Shown here piece after piece: positions 1 through 8,102 of a stretch of 41,034 nt of DNA; within the stretch, counting starts at the first letter, position 1; the number at the start of each line of letters is the position of its first letter. The DNA comes from a virus. Made by a program: the position numbers and the translations under genes. The notes beneath the pieces are model-generated. The model did not search any database, was not told the origin of the DNA, and saw nothing but the letters and a program-made list of their open reading frames with translations. Location: IMG/VR virus record IMGVR_UViG_3300024305_000001, positions 1 to 41,034 of that record; one strand, given 5' to 3'.

Positions 1-498
1 ATGTTTTTATCTTATTATCGTTGCAGCTGCAAGCCTTTGATTGATTCAAAAAGTTTCCACAAGGACATCCGTGAGATTAACACTCCAGATAATCCCTTCT
101 ATTATAGTAGTGAAAATAATGTTCCTATTAACAATATATACATTATAAGGAAGAAACTCAATCTTTCTGTTAAAGATTTTGCTAAATTATGTAATTTATC
201 CGAGGGTGCAATCACAAAAGCAGAAATAAAAAGGTCTCCTCGTATTGATACCATAAAAAAAGTAGCTTACGCTACTAATGAAACAATTTCTTTTGTTGGT
301 AATTTCGATGAGTTGCCAGAGAATACTTTTGCTGAAAAACTATATAAAGCTATTAAATACCATGGGCATAGTTATGAAACTTGCGCTAAAGAATTAAGAG
401 TTAGCAGGGATAGTATTGCTAGATATCTTAATGGTGGATTCCCAAGAACAAAAAGAATACAAGAATCTGTCGAAAAATATATATCTATTATAATGTAG
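1..498 (+). CDS. Double helix-turn-helix protein, possibly 5'-truncated
   Basis: This 165-residue protein has two HTH-like segments. The first, about residues 47-95, resembles an XRE-type domain; the second, about 110-155, contains a Cys-x-Lys-Glu-Leu-x-Val-Ser-Arg-type recognition helix. The first 40 residues (Cys8, Cys10, several Pro and Asn) match no domain I know. The ATG is the first base of the window, so no ribosome site can be seen and the real start may lie further upstream. The gene runs opposite to the adjacent lysis genes and has its own terminator just downstream. It could be a phage accessory regulator or the remaining part of a host gene at the left prophage edge; the sequence does not decide. 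DNA binding is likely, and the specific role is unknown. Confidence 0.6.
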   Translation: MFLSYYRCSCKPLIDSKSFHKDIREINTPDNPFYYSSENNVPINNIYIIRKKLNLSVKDFAKLCNLSEGAITKAEIKRSPRIDTIKKVAYATNETISFVGNFDELPENTFAEKLYKAIKYHGHSYETCAKELRVSRDSIARYLNGGFPRTKRIQESVEKYISIIM

Positions 499-506
499 AT
501 AAAATT

Positions 507-559
507 TTACCGTGGATTACCTGTTGCATATGGAACTGGAGGTCCATGGTAATTTTTTT
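507..559 (+). terminator. Intrinsic terminator of the left-end HTH gene
   Basis: Positions 507-516 pair with 543-552 with one G-U wobble, and an inner 4-bp stem ACCT/AGGT extends the hairpin. A run of seven T follows. It begins 9 bases after the stop of the HTH gene. The near-symmetry also resembles half of a serine-integrase attachment site, but the T-run makes terminator the simpler reading. Confidence 0.7.
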
Positions 560-596
560 ATTTATCACTATTAATAATGGTTTTTCTTTGAAATTT

Positions 597-1394
597 TTAT
601 TGTTCATTAATAAACTTCTTCATGAATTCTATATTTGATTCCTTAGTAATATATATACAGTTATAGCTTTTTAAATCTCTGTTGAAATTATCGCTTTGTC
701 TATTATGTGTAATATCGACGGTTACTGGGCATCCGTTTATATACTTTTCTTTATAAAACATTTCTTCATTGTATATACTTTTTCCTTTAATCTCTAATGA
801 GTTTATTTCATATTTTGTTTTTCCTTGGTCTGGTAAAGGAATGAATATTTTTGATTTTCCTTTCATATCTCCTATATTTACCTTTAATTGTTCTATCTTG
901 TTATCTTTAGTAGTAAATGTCAATACATAATCTGAGCTAAGCAAAGGATTATCCGATAAATTTTCAATTACATGAAAAATATATCTTCCATCAATACTTA
1001 TTATATCTTTTACCCTTTGCATATCTCTTGACCCAAACTTATAAATTTTACTTTCTAAATCTGCCAGTTTATTCTCATAATCTGCTGTAGAGTATATAGT
1101 TAACGTCCCTTCATTTTCTGAGTGAGTTAAAAGAACATTAGATCTATAATCCTCTACTTTTATCCATGGCCTCATTTTAGCTATTTGTTCTTGTTCGAAT
1201 GATTCTTTAATCATTGTTTTATTATGCTCCAAGCTTAAAAGGACTCCAAAAAATGTTATAATTCCTCCACCAATTGCACCATAAAAGGAAATCCATGCAT
1301 CGGTTGATACATTAAAATTAGTTATCCTTACAGCAGCATTATGTATAACTAATCCTGAAATTAATCCAATTAAAAATATACCCATTTTTATCAA
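597..1394 (-). CDS. Membrane-anchored cargo protein, unknown function
   Basis: The protein has 265 residues. Two hydrophobic helices lie near the N-terminus (about residues 3-23 and 34-54) and are followed by a roughly 200-residue soluble domain, probably cytoplasmic. I do not recognise the soluble domain. A TTG start fits best: a GGAGGG site lies 8 bases before it, whereas the in-frame ATG three codons later is 17 bases away. The gene sits beyond the late-operon terminator and has its own extended -10 promoter, so it is probably expressed independently of the lytic programme. Proteins of this shape at the lysis end of prophages are often lysogenic-conversion or exclusion genes, but nothing here shows that directly. 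Confidence 0.7.
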   Translation of the reverse strand: MIKMGIFLIGLISGLVIHNAAVRITNFNVSTDAWISFYGAIGGGIITFFGVLLSLEHNKTMIKESFEQEQIAKMRPWIKVEDYRSNVLLTHSENEGTLTIYSTADYENKLADLESKIYKFGSRDMQRVKDIISIDGRYIFHVIENLSDNPLLSSDYVLTFTTKDNKIEQLKVNIGDMKGKSKIFIPLPDQGKTKYEINSLEIKGKSIYNEEMFYKEKYINGCPVTVDITHNRQSDNFNRDLKSYNCIYITKESNIEFMKKFINEQ

Positions 1395-1416
1395 TATATC
1401 TCCCTCCTTTTCCTTT

Positions 1417-1422
1417 ATTATA
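1417..1422 (-). promoter_or_regulatory. Extended -10 promoter of the left cargo gene
   Basis: On the minus strand a TG-A-TATAAT element lies about 25 bases before the TTG start. There is no good -35 hexamer. The element lies downstream of the late-operon terminator, which makes the 597-1394 gene a separate unit. Confidence 0.55.
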
Positions 1423-1458
1423 TCAAAATGTGAATTATATATGATATATTCTCTAAAT

Positions 1459-1486
1459 AAAAAAGCCCTACCAATAAAGGTAGAGC
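1459..1486 (-). terminator. Terminator of the lysis/late operon
   Basis: The minus strand reads an 8-bp stem GCTCTACC/GGTAGGGC (one wobble) with a 6-base loop, followed by six T. It starts 7 bases after the holin stop codon. Confidence 0.85.
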
Positions 1487-1492
1487 ATAATC

Positions 1493-1705
1493 TTAAATTT
1501 CTATATTGTTTTCTTCTCTTTTTCCATCAACATAACCCTCAGCTAATATATAAGCAACTAAAATTGATGCTGCTGATATAACAGATGTTACTTGCTCAAT
1601 TGTAAGTTCGTCTACTTTAAATGCGACTAAAATAGCAGTAACAAATCCTATCAGTGCTACCCAAAACTTTCTAGATGATAACTTTCTTTTCCAGTCTATT
1701 TTCAT
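1493..1705 (-). CDS. Phage holin
   Basis: This 70-residue protein has the small-holin layout. A basic N-terminus (WKRKLSSRKFW) is followed by two hydrophobic helices at about residues 14-30 and 38-56, with a charged C-terminal tail. In such families the protein forms membrane lesions that release or activate the endolysin at the end of infection. It overlaps the endolysin gene by 4 bases, and the late-operon terminator follows directly. The C-terminal AYILAEGYVD pattern is one I associate with holins of Firmicutes phages. Confidence 0.8.
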   Translation of the reverse strand: MKIDWKRKLSSRKFWVALIGFVTAILVAFKVDELTIEQVTSVISAASILVAYILAEGYVDGKREENNIEI

Positions 1706-2307
1706 TTAGTACCCCCACACTTTTCCGCAATATTATTCTGTATAACCCACATTTTCCAGTCCCAAGGATATTCTTTTAAATCAGCAATATGTCTCTCTGG
1801 ACTATTAATAATCTTTAATTTAGCAAGGTTATTTATAGCATCTATCCCATAATCTAGTTCTTTTTGTGATACAGGTTTTCTGGCCATGTCCTCATCCTCC
1901 TCTGGTTTCACATTAGTAAAACTTACACCTTTGATTCTTCGTGCATAAGGAAATATAGTTGTTTTTTCTAAAGTGATGCCGTTTCTACTAGCATTACAAT
2001 GAATCCACTTCCCATCTCCAGCATAGATTCCTATATGATTTATTCCTCTTTCAACTCCTGGATCATGTTTAAATCCTAAATCTCCGATTTTCAAATCCGA
2101 TACTTTTATAGAATTGCTTGCATGCCACTGATACCAAGTTCCATCTGGTATATCAACTCCTGCTATTTTATAGCAGTACCTTACAAAACCTGAACAATCT
2201 AATACCTTCGGAATTGATGGAGGCATTGCCTTAGCTCCAAGCTTATATTTAATGTTTTTACTTTTCAGCATTAATGCTGCTTCAAGAATCTTATTTCTGT
2301 TTATCAT
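1702..2307 (-). CDS. Endolysin, NlpC/P60 cysteine peptidase
   Basis: This 201-residue protein begins with an NlpC/P60 domain (about 1-128). The likely catalytic residues are Cys38 in DCSGF, His91 in NHIGIY and His103 in WIHC. The family cleaves peptide stems of peptidoglycan, usually after D-Glu or at cross-links, so this is the lytic enzyme. Residues 145-200 form a separate small domain with a NSPE...W pattern of the type seen at the end of clostridial phage lysins, probably for wall binding. There is no signal peptide, so release depends on the holin encoded immediately downstream. An AGGAGG site supports the ATG start. Confidence 0.88.
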   Translation of the reverse strand: MINRNKILEAALMLKSKNIKYKLGAKAMPPSIPKVLDCSGFVRYCYKIAGVDIPDGTWYQWHASNSIKVSDLKIGDLGFKHDPGVERGINHIGIYAGDGKWIHCNASRNGITLEKTTIFPYARRIKGVSFTNVKPEEDEDMARKPVSQKELDYGIDAINNLAKLKIINSPERHIADLKEYPWDWKMWVIQNNIAEKCGGTK

Positions 2308-2316
2308 TTCTTCCTC

Positions 2317-2688
2317 CTATACACCATTTCTAAAATCTTCAGCTCCTTCGGTAACATTTTCATTATTTCTAATCTTATTTGCTATAATTCGGCTTCGTAT
2401 TTTGCCTTTAGAGAGGTTTTCAAATCCGCTTTTAGCAATTATAGCCACAAGGACTATTTGTGCCCAATTTGTGAGAATTTCGAGATTGTTTGTAGCTGAA
2501 GAGGTATCTCCAGTTATTATGGCCAAATAAGAAGCAATAAAAAAAGCACCTATCACGATGCCTACGATAACGAAGAGAGTTAGCTTGCTAGCTTCTACAT
2601 ATCTCCTTTCTCTAATTTTAGTTTTTTCTTTTTCTTTTGCCGCTTTTAGTTCTGCTTCAAGTTCAGCAACTGTTTTTCTTGGTGACAT
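2317..2688 (-). CDS. Small coiled-coil membrane protein of the lysis region
   Basis: The protein has 123 residues. An Ala/Lys/Glu-rich coiled coil occupies about residues 5-30. Two hydrophobic segments follow, at about 36-58 and 70-88, then a basic tail. It lies between the XhlA-like gene and the endolysin. Its size, topology and location suggest a second holin or a holin regulator (antiholin), but no family signature is visible. Confidence 0.65.
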   Translation of the reverse strand: MSPRKTVAELEAELKAAKEKEKTKIRERRYVEASKLTLFVIVGIVIGAFFIASYLAIITGDTSSATNNLEILTNWAQIVLVAIIAKSGFENLSKGKIRSRIIANKIRNNENVTEGAEDFRNGV

Positions 2689-2700
2689 CTCGGCCTCCTT

Positions 2701-3072
2701 TTACTTTAATACTAATCCTACAATTAATCCTGCTGAGCCTGTAATTATTGCACCTAAGAATAATTTCCAGTAAGCAATCAGTGCATCTCCTGGAGCTTTT
2801 TCAAGTTTATCTAATCTACCATCATGCTCTTTAAGTATTCCAACCGTTTCTTCTACTTGTTTTGCCATATATTTGATATTACCTGAAATATCAAGAATAG
2901 CTTTAGTTTGTTCATCTTGGAAATCTAACCTGTGATGAGCTGATTTAGTAGATTGTTCAACTGCAACCATTCTTTCATTTATAGTATTTATACTTTTTAC
3001 TATGTCTTTTTGATTATCATGAAATTGCTGAAAGTTTTTTAGTGTCATTTCATGTACTTGGCAAACCTCCAT
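2701..3072 (-). CDS. xhlA: XhlA-like lysis protein
   Basis: This 123-residue protein has a long heptad-patterned coiled coil (about residues 10-90) and one C-terminal transmembrane helix (about 102-122) ending in a single Lys. That is the arrangement of XhlA of PBSX, which works with a holin in membrane disruption. An AGGTG site 6 to 7 bases before the ATG supports the start. It is the first gene of the lysis group, after the terminator at 3090-3111. Confidence 0.7.
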   Translation of the reverse strand: MEVCQVHEMTLKNFQQFHDNQKDIVKSINTINERMVAVEQSTKSAHHRLDFQDEQTKAILDISGNIKYMAKQVEETVGILKEHDGRLDKLEKAPGDALIAYWKLFLGAIITGSAGLIVGLVLK

Positions 3073-3089
3073 ATATTCACCTGCTTTCT

Positions 3090-3111
3090 AAAAAAGAGCC
3101 CTCAGGCTCTT
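3090..3111 (-). terminator. Terminator behind the 100-residue cargo gene
   Basis: On the minus strand AAGAGCC pairs with GGCTCTT around a 4-base loop and the hairpin runs into a T-rich tail. It begins 4 bases after the stop of the gene ending at 3116. It must be leaky or antiterminated if the lysis genes are read from the late promoter. Confidence 0.8.
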
Positions 3112-3115
3112 ATGG

Positions 3116-3418
3116 TTATATTTTTTTTAATTTATCAGAAATTACTTTGTATTCTTCTATAGCTTCTTTTTCAAGAATATCATAATTGTAAATATCATCA
3201 TAAAAAAAGAATCTGTATTTTTTGTATTTATTATAAAAGTTAAGGATATCCATTGCTAAGCTACTATCAACAATAACTTTAAATCCCCACATCCTGATTA
3301 TTAAATCATAAAAATTACTAAATAAAGTTTTTCGTTTAAGCTCTTCAGGAGCTTTGCTTTTCCATAAAAAACTTACTTGATTCTCTAAATCACGAAGTAA
3401 TCTATCAATTTCATTCAT
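3116..3418 (-). CDS. Hypothetical cargo protein between tail fibre and lysis genes
   Basis: The protein has 100 residues and is rich in Tyr, Phe and Lys. It is predicted helical, with no membrane segment and no motif I recognise. It has its own promoter-like element at 3509-3514 and a strong terminator 4 bases past its stop, so it can be transcribed on its own. A GAGGGTGA site precedes the ATG. This layout, and its position interrupting the tail-to-lysis gene order, marks it as a moron-type insertion. Confidence 0.65.
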   Translation of the reverse strand: MNEIDRLLRDLENQVSFLWKSKAPEELKRKTLFSNFYDLIIRMWGFKVIVDSSLAMDILNFYNKYKKYRFFFYDDIYNYDILEKEAIEEYKVISDKLKKI

Positions 3419-3508
3419 TTACTATCACCCTCTAAAATTAATTATCTAATAGAAAAATTGATAAACTATTGCTATAATTATTTCTTCAAATTCACCTCCT
3501 TTTCTTAG

Positions 3509-3514
3509 ATTATA
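3509..3514 (-). promoter_or_regulatory. Promoter-like TATAAT upstream of the 100-residue cargo gene
   Basis: On the minus strand TATAAT sits about 90 bases before the ATG, in an AT-rich tract containing TGATATGATATAAT. A weak TTGGAT lies 19 bases upstream. The roughly 80-base leader contains a second good ribosome site (AAGGAGGTG) with no real reading frame after it. Confidence 0.45.
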
Positions 3515-3556
3515 TCATATCAAAAAATAGAATATCCAATTCACGAACTTAAATTA

Positions 3557-3727
3557 TTATACAATTTGCTTATCTAATAATACCTGGGTCAGCTCATTGT
3601 ACTCATCTTGAGTTACTCTATTATTGAGTAGAAACGCATCAAGTTTGAACTGCATTTCATCTTTCTCAGTTTGAGTTTTATAGTTGGCATTTGTTATTAC
3701 TCTTTTAGCTAAAATATACGTTGGCAT
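3557..3727 (-). CDS. Small tail-region protein of the XkdX type
   Basis: This is a 56-residue reading frame starting at the ATG with its first base at 3727, preceded by an AGGAGG site. The C-terminal half has the pattern KLDAFLLNNRVTQDEYNEL, like the short amphipathic motif of small proteins encoded after phage tail fibres and of SHOCT-like segments. It follows the 87-residue gene by two bases in the late operon. The function is unknown; a role in fibre or baseplate assembly is inferred only from position. Confidence 0.7.
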   Translation of the reverse strand: MPTYILAKRVITNANYKTQTEKDEMQFKLDAFLLNNRVTQDEYNELTQVLLDKQIV

Positions 3728-3729
3728 TT

Positions 3730-3990
3730 TTACATTCCTCCTAATTCAATCATCGTTAACCTAAATTCTACATCTAACATGTATTGCTCTAAATTAAATT
3801 CCTCTACTTTTGGCTCTGGAGGATAAAATCTTTCTTCGCTCCATTTTGTATCAATATATTTTTTGTAAAGTACATCATCATGTTCTTGAATAGCTATCCC
3901 TATATATGGTGATTCTACTTGATTTAAATCATTTAGATAGGTTATTCCTTCACATAGGTTGTTTCCTGAATTTACTAATGCAACTCTCAA
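3730..3990 (-). CDS. Hypothetical protein downstream of the tail fibre
   Basis: The protein has about 86 residues and is acidic. I prefer a TTG start at 3990. The AGGGAG site lies 8 bases before it, whereas the longer frame starting with GTG at 3999 would abut that site. The N-terminus RVALVNSGN followed by a strand-rich segment resembles small proteins encoded behind the tail fibre in PBSX-like phages, such as fibre chaperones. No catalytic motif is visible. Confidence 0.6.
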   Translation of the reverse strand: MRVALVNSGNNLCEGITYLNDLNQVESPYIGIAIQEHDDVLYKKYIDTKWSEERFYPPEPKVEEFNLEQYMLDVEFRLTMIELGGM

Positions 3991-4003
3991 ATTAACCACT
4001 CCC

Positions 4004-4834
4004 TTATTTTTCTGTTAGTACAACACCACGAGCTGTAGCTGCTGTAGTTTGATTTGCTTTTATAACAATACTTTGTTTAAATTCTATGTTTACTAAAACA
4101 CCTTCTCTGTCATAATATAGGCCTCCAAAACCAAATCTAAAATTGCTATCAGTAGTAGCAGGAATGGTAACTCCATCAATTACAAAACTAAATTTTGTAT
4201 AACCAGCATGACTTATAGAAGTAACTCTTCCTGGTCCACCTGAATAGCTAAATAAAGTATAATCAACTGCATTTTGTGGTACCGATACTTGAAATAATCT
4301 TAAATTTGATAGTATTGGCATATAATCACCCTCTCTTGCTAGTCTAGTCCATGCACTCCAAGCATTATTAAAATACCTTCTTATATACATATTATTATCC
4401 GAATTGTATGATGTTGCTATTTGAACTCTATTGCTGTTTATTGCTTTTGTGCTATAAAAAAGTGTTTGAATATGCCAATAATATGCGCTGCTTGGACTAT
4501 TTGCATGATTTGACAAAATATATGATTCTAATGTTGTGTTTGGGTCAGAGTTAGAGCCTATAGCAATGGCATTTACAAAATCTGTAGCATGTTTACCATC
4601 TAGTAAATCAGCATCTAGTCCACTACTAGCTCCGTCTACTGTTTTTATTTTCGTTAGTATAGATTCAGCTGAAACTAGCTGGTCTAAATCTGTTTCAGAA
4701 ACTTTTCCTTCCAATTGCACATCATGATTTTTCAGTGCACCATCAATAATATCAGCATTGGAGTTAAAATCTGCTACATTATAAAAGTCATCTTGGCCAG
4801 GCTTTTTCAAATTATAATTAACCGTGTTTTCCAT
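4004..4834 (-). CDS. Tail fibre / receptor-binding protein
   Basis: This 276-residue protein begins with the NYNLKKPGQDDFYNVADFN motif found at the start of many Firmicutes tail fibres. A linker follows with the DGKHATDF signature typical of fibre shafts. Residues 95-170 carry a WSAW..L motif of the kind seen in fibre repeats, and the C-terminus is rich in strands and Gly. It would attach to the baseplate and contact the host surface. Its start overlaps the stop of the DUF2313 baseplate gene by one base. It is short for a fibre, so the tip may be only one domain. Confidence 0.85.
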   Translation of the reverse strand: MENTVNYNLKKPGQDDFYNVADFNSNADIIDGALKNHDVQLEGKVSETDLDQLVSAESILTKIKTVDGASSGLDADLLDGKHATDFVNAIAIGSNSDPNTTLESYILSNHANSPSSAYYWHIQTLFYSTKAINSNRVQIATSYNSDNNMYIRRYFNNAWSAWTRLAREGDYMPILSNLRLFQVSVPQNAVDYTLFSYSGGPGRVTSISHAGYTKFSFVIDGVTIPATTDSNFRFGFGGLYYDREGVLVNIEFKQSIVIKANQTTAATARGVVLTEK

Positions 4835-5376
4835 TAAGTTAACACCTCATTTCTAATGTGACTGTGCGTAAATGGACTAAGTTGTCCGTGCGTATAATTT
4901 TTAAGTTTTTCGTGTTGATTGTATCTTAGATCTAAGTCGATAACTAAATTGGCCGGCACTATTCTTTTTAATAACTGTTCAACCGCTTCATATTGCCCTT
5001 TAACCACTAGCTCAATTCTAACTTTTAATGTGTATATGTCATTGAAAAGCTCCATAGTAAAACCATTTTGACCGCATAAGGTAATTAGTCTAGCATCTAA
5101 GGACCTAAAGGTATAAGGTAGTTGCTCGTTTAATCTTGCTAAAATTCTAAATTTCCTATCTTCTAGGGTATCTACTGATTTAGGTACTATCTTTAGCATG
5201 GATTCCCATCTTTTTACCCCTACTTCTGTGGCATCATTAACAAAAGTATCATTAAATGCATTAATAATGGCTGTTTCTACATCTACAAACTCTGGTTGTA
5301 TTGCTTCCATAATAGCTTCAAATTCAGCAGCATTTTTAATTACGGGAGGTAAGTAATCTATTAAATTTCTATCCAC
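4834..5376 (-). CDS. xkdU: Baseplate protein, DUF2313 (XkdU/YmfQ-like)
   Basis: This 180-residue protein begins with LIDYLPPVIKNAAEF, the usual start of the YmfQ/XkdU family. It contains the conserved WE..L.I.P pattern (about residues 57-66) and a LDDRKFRILARLN-like helix (about 72-84). The family lies directly after baseplate J and connects baseplate wedges to the fibres. It overlaps baseplate J by 8 bases, consistent with coupled translation. Confidence 0.85.
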   Translation of the reverse strand: MDRNLIDYLPPVIKNAAEFEAIMEAIQPEFVDVETAIINAFNDTFVNDATEVGVKRWESMLKIVPKSVDTLEDRKFRILARLNEQLPYTFRSLDARLITLCGQNGFTMELFNDIYTLKVRIELVVKGQYEAVEQLLKRIVPANLVIDLDLRYNQHEKLKNYTHGQLSPFTHSHIRNEVLT

Positions 5377-6433
5377 TTACACTCCCCCTAACTGGAATTT
5401 TATTTTCTCCAAGTACTAAATTTTGTGCTAAACCATTAATCAAAGTACCTCCTATATCTAAAACTCCTGCAAGATTTAAAAAACGAGTTTCTATTTGGCT
5501 TATCCTTACTATTAGATTACTTTCATTGTCCCATGCTTCTGAGAGCTCTAAAAAATAAGCATCTATAACTTGATTTGCATAAGGCTCTACATCAACCCAG
5601 CTCCACCCATCTTGAAATGTTATAGTTGTAGATATATTAACCGTTTGAGATGTTATTCCCTCTACAGTAACAACATGTCCTATTGGTGCGAAACCAATCC
5701 CTTTACCTTGATTAACTACAGGGTCAACAGCAGTTTGAACCGCTTCAACAAGAGCTTCAGAAGGAATACCATAGGTAGAATCTTGAATGACAAGCTTTAC
5801 AGTTCCTCCGCCATTCCAAACAGGATAAACTTTTACTCCTCCTACACCTTGAAGCTTTAGAGTTTTTTCTTTATAATCTGCAATATTCCCACCATAGGCT
5901 TGTTGCTGTAATGTTTGAAAATACCTTTGTCTAAATACTTCTGTATCCTCTTCATCTTCTCCAGGGATTAGTATTTCTGTAAGTTCAGCACTTGTAAGTC
6001 CAGTTATATACTCTATAGGAACAATACTTCCAAGGTTTGCATGACCTATTGTTCCAGCTGTTTCGCATTCAAGTTTGAATACTCCAGTAGATATTTTCTC
6101 AAACACCTTATAATTTACTTCAGCTAAACTAAATCTAGAGCCAATAGGCACATCAATATTGAATTCGCCTTTTAATATTGCTTTTGTTGCAGGTTCTGGA
6201 ATAATTCCTCTTTCTGCAGCTCTTTTTATCAGATAAGGCCTTGTCGCAGTATCAGCAAAAGTAATACTATAATATTTCTCAAGCTCTATATATAACAGTC
6301 TTAGCTCAATAGCTGTAGGCGAAATACTGTCCCATGTTAACGAGCCCTGCCTTTTATCTTTTTTATCAGATATTCTATCTAGCATCCGATTTAAAAGTAC
6401 TTCTAGAGATATGTCACTGTATTCATCCGCCAA
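5369..6433 (-). CDS. xkdT: Baseplate J-like protein (XkdT)
   Basis: The protein has about 354 residues from a TTG at 6433. This start is favoured because GAGGTG lies 7 bases upstream and the frame then overlaps the previous gene by only 11 bases. Typical baseplate J features are RAAERGIIP near residues 70-80, the GEDEEDTEVFRQRYF segment, then AYGGNIADY and the GGGTVKLVI strand. In myophages this protein forms the wedge around the hub and transmits the contraction signal. Confidence 0.9.
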   Translation of the reverse strand: MADEYSDISLEVLLNRMLDRISDKKDKRQGSLTWDSISPTAIELRLLYIELEKYYSITFADTATRPYLIKRAAERGIIPEPATKAILKGEFNIDVPIGSRFSLAEVNYKVFEKISTGVFKLECETAGTIGHANLGSIVPIEYITGLTSAELTEILIPGEDEEDTEVFRQRYFQTLQQQAYGGNIADYKEKTLKLQGVGGVKVYPVWNGGGTVKLVIQDSTYGIPSEALVEAVQTAVDPVVNQGKGIGFAPIGHVVTVEGITSQTVNISTTITFQDGWSWVDVEPYANQVIDAYFLELSEAWDNESNLIVRISQIETRFLNLAGVLDIGGTLINGLAQNLVLGENKIPVRGSVSG

Positions 6434-6839
6434 TCTGGAACACCTCACTTCCTACAAAATCTCCAAACTTACTGTGAACAGTAAATTCAATCCTCATATC
6501 ACTCTTTTTAGAGTTTTCTTTGTCATAAAAAAAGCCGTCAACAAGTTCAATCCTGTCATCGGCTTCTAAACATTCTTTAATTCTGTAACATAAAATAGGA
6601 TATACAAGTACCTTAGGCTGTCCGAACAAATCCTTAAGTTCAATTCCATAATCAGGTCCATATATTTCATGCTCATAACGCTCAGTATTTAATTGCTTAT
6701 ATATTGCTTGCTTAATGGCTTCAATTCCGTCAATAGTTCCTATTATATTCATGTCATTAACATTCATTCTATGAGTTAAAGAGGGTTGTTCAAACTCTTC
6801 CCAGTCAGCTATAGTAGAATCATCCGTAATGGGTATCAT
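6423..6839 (-). CDS. xkdS: Baseplate wedge protein, DUF2634 (XkdS)
   Basis: This 138-residue protein has the gp25/XkdS fold pattern: an N-terminal acidic segment, the DGIEAIKQAIYKQLNTERYE helix, then YGPDYGIELKDLFG. The family is a lysozyme-like baseplate wedge component found between XkdR and baseplate J, exactly as here. A GGAGG site precedes the ATG, and the stop overlaps the start of the baseplate J gene. Confidence 0.88.
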   Translation of the reverse strand: MIPITDDSTIADWEEFEQPSLTHRMNVNDMNIIGTIDGIEAIKQAIYKQLNTERYEHEIYGPDYGIELKDLFGQPKVLVYPILCYRIKECLEADDRIELVDGFFYDKENSKKSDMRIEFTVHSKFGDFVGSEVFQIGG

Positions 6840-6840
6840 T

Positions 6841-7101
6841 TTATTCCTCCTCTACTTCATACATGAAAAAATATTGCTGGCCACCATAGTCTTTTAGAAA
6901 TAAATACTTTTTCCCTATATCCTCAATAGTAAAATTCATCCCCTTAGGAAAAATTATAAACTTCTTTTTAACATCTAATTTCATATCTATCCTAAAAGTA
7001 ATAGGACTTACACTTATAAGCCTAGCATAGACCCCTTTAAATGGTGCTTTGGCATCCTGAGTATTTCCTGCTATCTTTTGTATTTTCTCACCTATACTCA
7101 T
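6841..7101 (-). CDS. xkdR: DUF2577 baseplate protein (XkdR)
   Basis: This 86-residue protein fits the XkdR family in length and place. The segment YARLISVSPITFRIDMKL matches the family's short strand-rich OB-like core, and the C-terminus is Tyr- and Glu-rich. It begins on the TAATG overlap with the stop of xkdQ. It is thought to help build the baseplate hub or spike; that role is taken from gene order. Confidence 0.75.
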   Translation of the reverse strand: MSIGEKIQKIAGNTQDAKAPFKGVYARLISVSPITFRIDMKLDVKKKFIIFPKGMNFTIEDIGKKYLFLKDYGGQQYFFMYEVEEE

Positions 7102-8102
7102 TATCCACCTCCAAATGTAGGCATCACATCCTTATTGTATAACCTCATGTCCATAGTATGCTTACCATCAGAAAAGATATGAGTAACTTCATCTACTAAT
7201 ACATTTGACTTTAAATTGATGTCTCCTAAATTTGGTAGATAAGCTCCTATAAGAGTTCCTCCTCGAACCCTTAAATCACCCATAGCATTTTTCGCTTCAA
7301 ATCTGCGCTCTTTCCTGTTATATATCTCAAGTAAAGCATTAGATGTGCTTTGCAAATTCCTTCCATTTTGAACCTTTTCAAAATGTCTTAATAATCCCCA
7401 TTTTTTAATGTTCTCGGCATCTTCTGATTTTACTATTTTTCTTTCTTTAGTCTTTTTGTCTTCACTTAGCAAAACTATTTGATTGTAAGTTGCCCCATCT
7501 ATACTAGTTTTATAGCTGTAATCTTCCATAGAATCATATGTCAGTATATAATCTACTCCCATAGACTCGACATTCTTAAGAGTTACAGCATCAAAATCGG
7601 AATATAGGGCGTACATCTTTCCATTTACCGATGTAGACTTAGAAACTATATCGGAGAAGAAATCCCAAACTGATTGGCCATCATTGATATACTTATCAAA
7701 TATATGCTGAGTATCTTCGACTTCTCCTATCTTGAGCTGCATATCTTCAAGTGCAAAACGAATCATATCTGATGCTTTTTTATCCTCAAACACATACCAA
7801 TATTTATTCTTCAGGTACCTAAGCTGGTCATATATGATTACATCTATTACAGGCTTTTTATCTCTAGACTTAGTAAACACAAAGCCATGAAAGAACTTTA
7901 CCCCATCGATAGATAACCTGCAGGCATTTCCTTCTTGAAAGTCTATCTTCCCATCTCTTAGAATCTTACATTCTAATCTTCCAGGCTCACCAAATCTTTT
8001 CCATTTAACCTTTACCTCATCTATGAGTACAGCTTTATGAAGCTTTCCCCTATTAGATATATATAGCTCAACTTTTTGGTTTACATACTTAAGCTCATTC
8101 AA
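7101..8102 (-). CDS. xkdQ: Baseplate hub protein (XkdQ)
   Basis: The protein has 333 residues from a TTG at 8102. An AGGTG site lies 7 bases before this codon. Upstream in-frame ATGs would overlap the LysM gene by about 50 bases without a better ribosome site. The sequence has the gpD/gp27-like hub layout: an N-terminal DEVKVKWKRFGEPGRLEC segment, the IYDQLRYLKNKYWY helix typical of XkdQ, and a C-terminal strand-rich domain ending in GG. It forms the hub through which the tail tube passes. Confidence 0.88.
   Translation of the reverse strand: MNELKYVNQKVELYISNRGKLHKAVLIDEVKVKWKRFGEPGRLECKILRDGKIDFQEGNACRLSIDGVKFFHGFVFTKSRDKKPVIDVIIYDQLRYLKNKYWYVFEDKKASDMIRFALEDMQLKIGEVEDTQHIFDKYINDGQSVWDFFSDIVSKSTSVNGKMYALYSDFDAVTLKNVESMGVDYILTYDSMEDYSYKTSIDGATYNQIVLLSEDKKTKERKIVKSEDAENIKKWGLLRHFEKVQNGRNLQSTSNALLEIYNRKERRFEAKNAMGDLRVRGGTLIGAYLPNLGDINLKSNVLVDEVTHIFSDGKHTMDMRLYNKDVMPTFGGG

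Noticed and set aside
21-32. Perfect TTGCAGCTGCAA palindrome near the left edge
   Set aside because: Only 12 bases, inside a coding frame, no second copy and no linked function seen.
507-552. Near-palindrome as a serine-integrase attachment site
   Set aside because: A terminator with a T-run right after a stop codon explains it; the matching site at the other end cannot be seen because the window stops at the integrase.
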